From Rhyacophila brunnea (Eukaryota > Arthropoda > Insecta > Trichoptera > Rhyacophilidae), in the NCBI GenBank assembly GCA_022495005.1, contig JAGYXB010001753.1, forward strand, positions 1,612,001 to 1,676,000: a stretch of DNA of 64,000 nucleotides, in the 5' to 3' direction. Positions 57,401 through 64,000 of this stretch are shown here, piece by piece. Numbering within the stretch: position 1 is the stretch's first letter; each line of letters opens with the position of its first letter. The notes beneath the pieces were generated by a model that was given only the letters and a program-made list of their open reading frames with translations, was not told the DNA's origin and searched no databases. The position numbers and the translations under genes are program-made.

Positions 57401-60400
57401 TTTCGAAGGTCCTCAAAATAAGCATTTGTCCGATCGATGACTTCTTCATTTGAAAAAAAACGTTGTCCACTTAGCCATTTTTTTAAGTTTGGGAAAAGGA
57501 AAAGTCACTGGGGGCTAAATCTGGCGAATACGGTGGGTGGTCGACCAATTCGAACTTCAATTCTTCAATTTTAGCCATTGATCGTAAACATGTGTGAACA
57601 CGGGCATTGTCCTGATGAAAGAGGATTTTTTTCCTGTTTAAATGAGGCCGCTTTTCTTCAATTTTGTTTTTTAGCTGGTCCAATAAAGATGCATAATAAT
57701 CCCCTGTTATTGTTTTTCCTTTTTACAAATAGTCAACGAAAATAATTTCACGTGCATCCCAAAATACAGTAGCCATAACCTTACCAGCTGATTTTACGGT
57801 TTTCGCCTTCTTTGGACATGGTTTGCCTTCGCAATCCACTGTTTTGACTGTTCTTTCGTCTCAAGAGTATAGTGGTGTATCCATGTTTCATCTACAGTTA
57901 CAAAGCGACGAAAAAATTCATCCGGATTGCGTTGCATGAGCGACAACAGGGCTTTAGAGGCCACCACCTTATTGCGTTTATTGTCGACTGTGAGCAAACG
58001 CTGCACCCATTTTGCAGAAATATTTTTCATGCCCAATTTGTCATGTAAAATAGAAATGACGCTACCTTTTGAGATCCCTGTAACCTCAATTATCTCACTC
58101 AACTTTAATCTTCGGTCACTTAACACCATATCGTGGATTTTATTGATCATTTCTGGTGTAGTCACCTCTACAGGACGTCCTGAGCGCGGTTCATTCTTTG
58201 TTGATGTACGACCACGCTTAAATTCATTTAACCAGTTATAAATAGTTGCAAGTAAAGGAGCAGATATGCCGTGAACTAAATCCAACTCATTTTTTATTTC
58301 CTTTGCTGTTAACCCTTTTATATTAAAATGTTTAATAACAGCTCTAAACTCAATTTTTCCATTTTCCACAAGCAAATTTTTTTTTTAAATGTACGAGAAA
58401 CACACAACAACCCGACCAATCTGATTGAAACTTCGCAGCATACTGAATCGGTAGTGCCGCTGCATGAAAACAAACCGCTTACAGTACTAGTCGCGCTACC
58501 TGTCGGCTTTTCTAAGGACTTATTGACCCACCCTCGTATAACAGTATTACATAAAAAAAGAGATATATCAGTAGATGAATTAGATAGGTACAAGGAAGTA
58601 CACCGGATGAGTTAAGCAAACCCTATTTTAAGAATTTATAAAACAACATCCACCTAAACTCATTCTCACGTAGGTGGAATATATCAACACCCGAAGCAAT
58701 TTCGTTGAACATAGTTATCACTCTCCACATTGGCATTACCAGTGGCAGGTTGGTTCTGCACCTTGGGAGAATAAACAACTGATGTTCTCTATTTCTAAGA
58801 TAGTTATCAGGGACACACAGGTCAACACTACCCAGAATGGCAGAGTTCTCATTTATACCTCGTATAAGTCGAAAAAAATACATAGCTAAATAAAGATTTC
58901 TTCTAAAATTGCAAACTGCAGTATGTAAGCATGCCTAAGAGAAAGTCAGTTGGATAAAGCCACGGATAGTATCCGTACAACCTCAAGTAAAGGAGTCTCA
59001 AGAATTTCTTCTGTACCCTCTCCACTATAAGGCCATACATCAACTGGTGCGGTGCCCAAACAATAGACCCACTCTCAAGTCTGCTTCGAACTAAAGAATT
59101 AAATAAAAGTTTTAATACCGTAACATCTGAAAAGACCCGGGAAGTACGCATGACGAAGCCCAACATTTTAAGCGCTTTGTTAAAAATCATGTCCAAATAG
59201 TCCCTGCGATGAATATGCATTGAGTTGTACCGTGTAGTGGTTGTCGCATACGTGCAGCCTATACGATGACTAAAATCCATCTCATACAGAGCCTGGTCTT
59301 TTCCATATATCTCTATGTAATAGAAAAATAGACCATTAAAGCAGCGGATTGAAAGAAATTTTTGCATCTAGGATGTGGTTTTGGTCCCGGCGTACGACGA
59401 ATCTATCCTTGAAGTGGTAAGGATAGAACTTAGGAGGCAACTTCACAAATATCCAAAAGTTTCCATCTCTCTATGACTAGATAACCCACAAGGTAAGAGG
59501 ATATGTGTCACTACGTTTGTTGTAATATTGGGATAACAATATTATGTTAAATTTTATATATATATAGCAATTACCTGATTGGTGTGGGTGCTGCACTTTG
59601 GGACTACCTCTCTCCGCTGCCGGGCCATGAGATCAAGGAGCTGGTTGACGAGGAAGGAGGGAGGCAAGGCCGCCACACCTCCCCGAGGAATTGTGATCAG
59701 CTCACGGCATATCGGACATCTACAATGGAATTAAAATTTCATTAAAATCATATAACCACAATATTGTATATACCAATAGAGAAACCTGACATATTAACAA
59801 ATGTCTGAGTTTATGGTAGAGGTACCGTGCTTTTATAAAGATTGAAGCGATCACCATCTTGATTTTGTGAAGTGCTATGGGCGATCCGACTAAGATAACG
59901 CACACTTCTTCAGTCATACTTATTTCTTTTCCTTGAATTTGCAGATGGTTTTTTAAAATTCATGAAGTCCTTCGTCACCAAACCATATTCGCATTATGGT
60001 GGCAAATTATCATTTAAAAACATAGAGTGGCCATTAATTATTTTTTATACTGTTTATTCAGAGCTGTATTGTGGCGGCCATTCAAGTTATAGATATTCGT
60101 ATCATTGACGATATTAATTATTGCAATGATACTTGCAGACAATATTTGCATTTGCATAACAATGCAATAGCCGATATACTGGATTATTTGTTAGGTTAGG
60201 TTTTCATTCTTGAAATCATGAATTGTGCCAAAATCAGCTATGAAAATTGAATTAATGTTCATATTGAATCTAATAAAATTGGAGACCGTGTAGTGTACGG
60301 TAATCTCTTTCCGATAAGAAAGCTCACGGCGAACTGTGCCACGGTGAAATGTTTTATGTACAATTTACATGTAACCATAGAATTCTCCGTGCATAGACTG

Positions 60401-61133
60401 AAACTCTACATAGGTACACAGCTGGTAGAAAAGAAAGATGTAATGGGTAAATTCAAAAAGATAAGATAAACCATATAAAAATATTTTTCTATATATAAAA
60501 TATCTAAAATTATGTACGGTTAATTTTTGATGATTTACTATGGGTCAGATTAGGCAGGGTGTAATTGAATTTTAAAAACTAACAAGCACTATATTATAGT
60601 CTAATTCCAATGAAACCAAATACATTTGACTGACAAGGTTTAGTGTGCACTATTTATGTCAGATTTTAACATCTTACCATTGGAGAACGCCCACCACACT
60701 CCGGAATTTAGTTATGACACCATTAATTATCTCGGAATGTAGATCAATGACAATTTAAGATTGACAGCATCGAAAACAAAAAAGATAGTTTAAAGGAGCG
60801 TGCCATTTCACCGATCCTCGCATGGTGATAAAATGGACCGCCCAAGCCTGATCCCGGTGAGTTGAACAGCCTACCTCCGCCCTTCGCCACTGTGGCAGAG
60901 GGAACGAGAAGAGTGAAAGAAGATAGGGGAGGCTTTTTTCCATCACACGGACCCCGTCTGATGATGATATTCGTGGCAGGCACGGATATTATTAAATGGA
61001 ATGACAGTAGGTACTGACCGAAAGCTTCCGACATCTCTGGTGTGCGCTGCGGCGATTCTACCAAGGCAGTGGAGGCAGACGGAGTGCGAGCAGGGTAGCA
61101 ATTTCGGAGTATGCTCACTTCCATCGTATGTAC
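48208..61133 (-). CDS. TRIM-NHL E3 ubiquitin ligase (TRIM2/TRIM3-like), 5' end missing
   Basis: Ten exons on the minus strand join with matching phases into about 650 codons ending VRKYRYW and TGA. Order: partial RING (exons 61019-61133 and 59575-59719; HTPKLLPCSHSVCLHCLG then CPICRELITIPRGGVAALPP), B-box type 2 (CSTHTNQELLFCETC, CVFCALC, two His), a long coiled coil (55358-55573, 54608-54848), a filamin-like domain (53661-53832 and start of 52331-52608; ending GRISLALSVVGRSIRG) and NHL blades (YLLDAGNSRVHLLDE, ILVADNGARTVFVFDADG, IVVADTALHVFSAKG). The family ubiquitinates proteins via the RING and binds RNA or protein through the NHL propeller. This architecture is the TRIM2/3/71 type; the ortholog is not settled. 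The first RING cysteines and the start codon lie upstream, probably beyond the window. Introns hold many transposons, but every exon is intact. Confidence 0.93.
48444..49829 (-). other. TRIM-NHL intron holding hAT copy 2
   Basis: The intron between the last two exons. It contains the hAT remnant 48682-49415 and otherwise no recognised feature. Confidence 0.6.
48682..49415 (+). mobile_element. hAT-family remnant, copy 2
   Basis: 734 bp with ends TAGGGCCCGGATTTATATGC and (complement) TGGGGAGCGGATTTATATGC and a perfect duplication GTCATTAG (48674-48681, 49416-49423). Plus-strand sequence near 49022-49070 still shows GTGGACGTTGAAAGGTCGTT, encoding VDVERSF of the hAT dimerisation block in a frame broken upstream. 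Opposite orientation to 661-1477. Lies within a TRIM-NHL intron. Confidence 0.85.
49830..49974 (-). CDS. TRIM-NHL exon 9 (NHL)
   Basis: 145 bp, acceptor TTTCAG, donor GTAACT. Encodes VGGGSSELGLVGGLCVASGG then EIVVADTALHVFSAKGDPIA, one NHL blade. Confidence 0.9.
49975..50217 (-). other. TRIM-NHL intron
   Basis: A 243-bp intron starting GTAAAT, ending TTTCAG. No embedded element. Confidence 0.6.
50218..50462 (-). CDS. TRIM-NHL exon 8 (NHL)
   Basis: 245 bp. Encodes LAGRSCTGLAVTQRGLVVVN through HILVADNGARTVFVFDADGK, about two NHL blades. Donor GTAAAT, acceptor TGTTCAG. Confidence 0.9.
50463..52330 (-). other. TRIM-NHL intron holding repeat Q
   Basis: The 1.9-kb intron includes dispersed repeat Q copy 2 (51536-52133). 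ORFs near 50700-51025 show no family. Confidence 0.6.
51536..52133 (+). repeat. Dispersed repeat Q, copy 2
   Basis: Colinear with 36003-36655 but with small deletions. Same landmarks (CAGCAAAATCTGCCGAAATT, CCAGAACAACAATGAGGTCA, CGGAATGACGAAACCATA). Confidence 0.75.
52331..52608 (-). CDS. TRIM-NHL exon 7 (end of filamin domain, first NHL)
   Basis: 278 bp. Encodes ITFRPPKAGRISLALSVVGR and SIRGGALFAEAASSSEAVSR, then YLLDAGNSRVHLLDENLV. The donor GTTGGC is non-consensus after GT, but phase and homology support it. The acceptor TTTCAG lies 17 bp from a LINE fragment. Confidence 0.88.
52625..52735 (+). pseudogene. LINE RT fragment next to a splice acceptor
   Basis: The plus strand reads KLYKTLLRPVLLYSYRD then, after a one-base shift, MWALTVSDCKKLEVFERRIS: the LYKTL.RPVLLYG.E.WAL....LEVFERRIL block of RTE/CR1-like RTs. 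It sits antisense in the intron, immediately upstream of the acceptor of the 52331-52608 exon. Confidence 0.72.
52733..53165. repeat. Inverted GACAAAACAGAAC clusters
   Basis: Left cluster 52733-52793 repeats GACAAAACAGAAC-like units. The right cluster 53111-53155 carries the complement (TTCTGTTTTGTC) three times. The pair could be remnants of subterminal repeats of one element. It lies within a TRIM-NHL intron. Confidence 0.5.
53050..53069. repeat. Short interstitial telomeric-type repeat
   Basis: Four perfect CCTAA units, the complement of the insect telomere repeat TTAGG. Too short to imply a telomere fusion. Confidence 0.7.
53661..53832 (-). CDS. TRIM-NHL exon 6 (filamin-like domain)
   Basis: 172 bp. 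Encodes GTVVAGLEAQVLLRTVDYHG, DPVTVSAHYDESTSQ and TEDLDDGTYR, an Ig-like filamin repeat including the D.DGTY turn typical of the fold. Donor GTATGA, acceptor TTAATAG. Confidence 0.9.
53833..54607 (-). other. TRIM-NHL intron
   Basis: A 775-bp intron without recognised elements. Confidence 0.5.
54608..54848 (-). CDS. TRIM-NHL exon 5 (coiled coil, linker)
   Basis: 241 bp. Encodes VEQECCGLQSQVEARDMSAR, an Ala/Leu/Glu-rich helical stretch, and TLLSALPNLGRIRTTTTYPP leading into the filamin domain. Donor GTTTGT, acceptor TTCTCAG. Confidence 0.9.
54849..55357 (-). other. TRIM-NHL intron
   Basis: A 509-bp intron with GT donor (GTTCAT) and TTCTCAG acceptor. No recognised element. Confidence 0.5.
55358..55573 (-). 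CDS. TRIM-NHL exon 4 (coiled coil)
   Basis: 216 bp, phase 0 at both ends. Encodes LSAARDGVSGELRRLESARE, AVEQRHQELLAALSAAAAHK and RRLLEEQLALIDAERTK, a heptad-rich helix. The donor is GTTCAT, weak but the only one that keeps phase. Confidence 0.88.
55574..56479 (-). other. TRIM-NHL intron, possible MITE
   Basis: Contains from about 55847 a stretch with CAGTCAAAGTGAGTTATTAC, repeated CTCGTTAT phrases and a related CTCGTTATAAAAG near 56309. This suggests a degraded pogo-type MITE, but ends could not be fixed. Confidence 0.4.
56480..56641 (-). CDS. TRIM-NHL exon 3 (B-box)
   Basis: 162 bp, phase 0. Encodes ELLFCETCDCVFCALCTGGP, HSDSPCDHTIIPFSIAIKRM and SEILLYKAKECLSK. With the preceding exon's CSTH it completes the zinc ligands of a type 2 B-box. 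Donor GTAACT, acceptor CTGCAG. Confidence 0.92.
57121..57166. repeat. AATTC microsatellite
   Basis: Two blocks of (CAATT)n/(AATTC)n separated by CATTTAATT. This is at the 3' tail of the LINE, a common place for tail-derived simple repeats. Confidence 0.7.
57253..58536 (-). mobile_element. Mariner transposon, copy 2 (degenerate)
   Basis: 1284 bp between TA dinucleotides (57251-57252, 58537-58538) with the same CGAGGGTGGGTCAATAA ends as copy 1. The transposase is broken: a 16-bp deletion near the start removes the two ATGs used in copy 1, a one-base loss after SKQWIAK shifts the frame, there is a nonsense codon at the DYL*KGKT position, and another one-base loss follows APSDF. Its C-terminal A-run keeps eight As, so its end reads in the expected family frame locally. 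Confidence 0.93.
57483..58375 (-). pseudogene. Broken mariner transposase
   Basis: Remaining open pieces cover the HTH half and first catalytic Asp (58375-57794, with VDETWIHHYT) and the second and third Asp region (57683-57483, with HQDNARVHTC and SPDLAPSDF). Reading frames differ between the pieces and no full-length product is possible. Confidence 0.9.
59575..59719 (-). CDS. TRIM-NHL exon 2 (RING end, start of B-box)
   Basis: 145 bp. Encodes CPICRELITIPRGGVAALPP, SFLVNQLLDLMARQRREVVP and KCSTHTNQ. CPIC supplies the last RING zinc ligands; CSTH the first B-box ligands. Donor GTAATT, acceptor TTGTAG. Confidence 0.92.
59720..61018 (-). other. TRIM-NHL intron with MITE pieces and repeat R
   Basis: Holds pieces of the palindromic hAT MITE (about 59906-59960, 60536-60690, 60865-60891) and repeat R copy 1 (60166-60376). 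No coding sequence is supported; short ORFs at 60744-61154 run from exon 1 into the intron. Confidence 0.55.
60166..60376 (+). repeat. Dispersed repeat R, copy 1
   Basis: Begins AATAGCCGATATACTGGATT and includes TTAGGTTAGGTTTTCATTCT, TAAAATTGGAGACCGT and GAAAGCTCACGGCGAACTGT. It is a direct match to 61746-61950. Confidence 0.75.
61019..61133 (-). CDS. TRIM-NHL first recognised exon (RING part 1)
   Basis: 115 bp. Acceptor TTGCCAG, donor GTCAGT. Encodes TYDGSEHTPKLLPCSHSVCL, HCLGRIAAAHTRDVGSFR. It enters with two bases (GT) of a split codon, so a preceding exon must supply the first CxxC pair and the start. That exon was not found in 61134-64000. Confidence 0.88.
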
Positions 61134-61745
61134 CTGGCAACAAAAAAAAAACAATTGTCATTATTTATAAAATGGTGTCCAGATGTTGCCAGATAATTAT
61201 TTTACCAAATCGGTATTTAGGAGCAAAAAGCGGGACAACCTAAAAAACGCATAGTTTAATATTTCATAAGTTTATCGCTATAATAGCAAACAATATTTTT
61301 TCCCTACACTCGCCTATTTGTACATGGCTGAAGATTTTACTTGCTGAAGAGCTTCTTTCTGCTACTTGGTAAATTGGTATTGGTATTGATGTTGAATTGA
61401 ACAAGTAATTCCCATTTTATCAACTCAATATAACATCTGTTTCTTGCATCTGACCATTTTAAATTCATCTGAGAAAATACCTGCTCGGTATAAATACCCA
61501 TTAAAAATGTTGGTATGCTTAAAATAAAAGAAATTAGCTTAACCTAAACGTGTTTTGTACGTATGCAGTTCACCGTATCACACTTCACCGTGAAATGATG
61601 TATCGGAAATATAATATGGCCGTACATTAAAGACCGTCCAACCTCTTTGGGTAGTTTAGTACTGACATAAAAAATAAAATCTAAATAAAACACGGTTCTT
61701 GTCGGTTTACACCTCACAGGAAGCCAGCAGCAAACCAATTTTGAA
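61134..61745 (-). other. Upstream intron of the TRIM-NHL gene
   Basis: AT-rich, no supported feature. Confidence 0.4.
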
Positions 61746-61950
61746 AATAGCCGATATACTGGATTATTTGTTAGGTTAGGTTATGTTTTCATTCTTGAAT
61801 TCGTGAATTTTGCCAAAATCGGCTATGAAAATTGAATTAATGTTCATATTGAAACTAATAAAATTGGAGACCGTAGGTATAGTATACGGCCATCTCTATC
61901 CGATAAGAAAGCTCACGGCTAACTGTGCCACGTACAATTTACATATAACC
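61746..61950 (+). repeat. Dispersed repeat R, copy 2
   Basis: Same orientation and order as 60166-60376, with indels (GGTTAGGTTATGTTTTC against GGTTAGGTTTTC). The two copies flank the first RING exon at about 1.58 kb spacing. Confidence 0.75.
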
Positions 61951-64000
61951 AAAATCGGGACGTCTGACAACGCTGCTTGGTATTGACCACAATATAATAA
62001 ACAGCGTAATTTTCGCAAAAAGACAACACTGCAAAACATTCTTTACCATATTTGTCGTATTTTCTTTTATAAAAGACATATTTTACAAAATATAGATAAT
62101 AAAGACTATGGTATAAAATAAAAGATTTTATAAAACATTCTTCATAAAAGATATTTTTCAAAGATCCTCTGTAGTCTAATACCCAGTGGCGAAGGGTGAC
62201 TTTTGGAAAGAGGTAGGCTGTGGAGAAAGCACACTTGTTAGATTACGGGAAATAAGAAGATAATCCGACGTTACTACTGATGAATAGGTACACAAAAATA
62301 TATGAAATTTCAATAGCTCACTGATGGTATAAAATTAAGCTATTAAATTGAATTATTATTTTCCTAAACATTTATAAACGTAACATACGATCAAAATATA
62401 TTGTCATCTTTGAAAAAATCCGTTGTTGTGTATCTGTTCGATAACAATTTATAATTTAACCCGTAAAACTAAACATTTTAAAATACTTATATTTTTAAAA
62501 TACAGACTTATGTACAATATCACATTTCAACTCACATAACTGACTGAATAAATTGTCTAAGTCTATGAATGAACTAACTGATAAATAAAAATCACGAGAT
62601 AAATTATTTTATATGTTAACAACAATTATATGTGATTGAATCCCATAGAAATTATTTTGAATAAATTATTTTGTATAATAAAAAAATATTTTGAATAAAT
62701 ATGCACTTAATATGTAAGCGCAACTTAAATAGCTTAGCGATTTGTATGGGCCGCCCCAGACGTCTTGAAATTATGAAAAACAAACTTCATATAAAAAAAA
62801 CTTTCGATTCACGCGAACATAATCCATACAATATGTGAAGCGAAACGAGATGTCGCTTATTTTTTTTAAGCTTTTGAGACATGTCATAAATGGTGCAAAT
62901 TGAAATTGGGGAAAAGATCGTAAAATTATTATGACAATTATACGATAGATGTCGTTGAGCATATTGAATATATTATTATGTGATTATATTATTATTTAAT
63001 ATGTCAATATAAAATTAAAAAAAATATTTTTCTTAAGAAGGTAGGCTTTAAATAATCGCCTAGTATGGAGTCTTCGGCCCAACACACACAAGAAGACTAA
63101 TACTGTTAATAATTCTATCGTGATAATATGACTGATATGTTTCAGAACATAGCGTGCATTTCGAAACAATGTGTCCATAAAAAACAAACATTGTATCTAT
63201 GTGGCACACGTCTTGTTAATTGACGTTGAGTCAATATGGACCTAAGTACTTGTAGATTGTCAATATCGGTTCTACAGGTTTCAATAAACAAACAGATTTC
63301 AAAATTACCTACCTACTCAAAAGTCATTTTAATTGAGGTGCTGATAAACAAAGGAGTAGGCACAAGACGTGCCATATAAATAAAATAATGAATAAAGCTT
63401 GTGATTTAATGAACGAATTCATTAATATTTTTTTCTTGAGATTGGTTTATTGATTTCTCGAGAATTCTCCAAAAAGTTCTTTATTTCTTTTTTAACTTCT
63501 TCTTCGTGCAGCGTGCCATCGCCTAGCGGAGGTCCTCTGCTACGCTTGCCGATGATTTTTCCTCGGATGAAAAGTTGGAGAATGGTGTAAACATTTTAAC
63601 TCATGCGGCCCTAATTCCATGTTGGCCGAATACACTTAAGATCAAATTCGACAGCCTTTTTAGCGCCGAATTACCTGTTATTTTCTAATAAAATTGTGAC
63701 CGCAGAGTAATAGGATTCCATTCCGGTTCTCTCCCGGGGAATTATAGAGTTTCCAATTCAAATCCTTTGTTATTTTTTCCTAGTAACAATTTTTCGAATT
63801 CTCGAGATTATAAATGATGATTTCTGGAGATTTTAGAATGCTTGTCGGAAAATTTATTTCTCGAGATTTATCGATCACAACCTCCAGTTAGGAGTAGTTT
63901 CATATTATCACCACATACATTTTATACGTGAAATTGGATTCAAATATATAACTGATTTGTATAAAAAGTTCTCGTTACCATGTCCGATCCCAATAGGATA
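61951..64000. other. AT-rich upstream DNA, MITE end and SINE tail
   Basis: The sequence at 62183-62230 is one arm of the palindromic hAT MITE (CAGTGGCGAAGGGTGACTTT). Bases 63983-64000 (GTCCGATCCCAATAGGAT) start a minus-strand SINE tail cut by the window edge. Repeated CTCGAGAATTC-like phrases occur at 63450-63860. No first exon of the TRIM-NHL gene could be recognised. Confidence 0.4.

Larger units (their letters stand above)
57130..59480 (-). mobile_element. Jockey-type LINE fragment, split by a mariner
   Basis: The minus strand from about 59367 encodes the RT thumb and C-terminus: KALKMLGFVMRTSRVFSDVT, LKLLFNSLVRSRLESGSIVW, ERVQKKFLRLLYLRLYGYYP. After a one-base frameshift near 58910 come FFRLIRGINENSAILGSVDL, HQLFILPRCRTNLPLVMP and VDIFHLRENEF. 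The 3' UTR is interrupted at 58537 by mariner copy 2 and resumes at 57250 with AATGTCCACAATATG, ending in the (AATTC)n tail. It is 5'-truncated and inactive. Confidence 0.82.
56642..59574 (-). other. TRIM-NHL intron holding LINE and mariner copy 2
   Basis: A 2.9-kb intron that is largely a Jockey-type LINE fragment with a mariner inserted in its 3' region. The LINE and its host gene are on the same strand. Confidence 0.7.

Noticed and set aside
58318..58593. ORFs over the mariner copy 2 end
   Set aside because: They translate the untranslated terminal region and the opposite strand of the transposase.

Overview
The window reads as AT-rich nuclear DNA of an arthropod, most likely an insect. 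The evidence is spliced genes with GT-AG introns, long introns full of transposons, a mariner element, RTE and Jockey-type LINEs, tRNA-headed SINEs, and a short CCTAA (TTAGG-type) interstitial telomeric motif. A hemipteran is possible but cannot be shown from this sequence alone. There are no operons, prophages, CRISPR arrays or rRNA genes.

Three host genes can be supported. (1) An intronless inhibitor-of-apoptosis gene at 2124-2942 (+) encodes two BIR domains and a C-terminal RING. (2) The last three coding exons of a TMEM47/VAB-9-like four-pass membrane protein of the claudin/PMP22 superfamily lie between 9586 and 11838 (+). Its 5' exons were not found. (3) A TRIM-NHL type E3 ubiquitin ligase on the minus strand runs from 61133 down to a stop at 48208. 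Ten exons join in frame to give about 650 codons ordered RING, B-box, coiled coil, filamin-like domain, NHL blades. Its first exon is probably beyond the window. The three genes show no functional link in the sequence. Two weak orphan exon candidates (19.6 kb and 39.1 kb) are also listed.

The rest is transposon-rich. 0-7 kb: a hAT remnant with a perfect 8-bp target duplication, a palindromic hAT-type MITE carrying a nested LINE tail, and a nearly intact mariner. 7-12 kb: SINE and LINE pieces and the TMEM47-like gene. 12-21 kb: mostly unassigned AT-rich DNA. 21-36 kb: a pogo-type MITE, hAT MITEs, a 122-124 bp tandem array split by a probable solo LTR, an R1/I-like LINE tail, and an RTE LINE whose 5' part is inverted as in twin priming. 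36-48 kb: dispersed repeats, SINE, MITEs, one pogo MITE with another element nested inside it. 48-61 kb: the TRIM-NHL gene, whose introns hold a second hAT copy, a second mariner inserted in a Jockey LINE 3' region, and several repeat copies also seen elsewhere in the window. 61-64 kb: AT-rich flank.

No clearly new biological system was found. The most informative observations are the complete TRIM-NHL exon chain, the inverted RTE insertion, the nested and paired transposons with readable target duplications, the solo LTR inside a satellite-like array, and the intronless IAP with unusual second-BIR spacing. All family names come from motif recognition by eye, without database searches.
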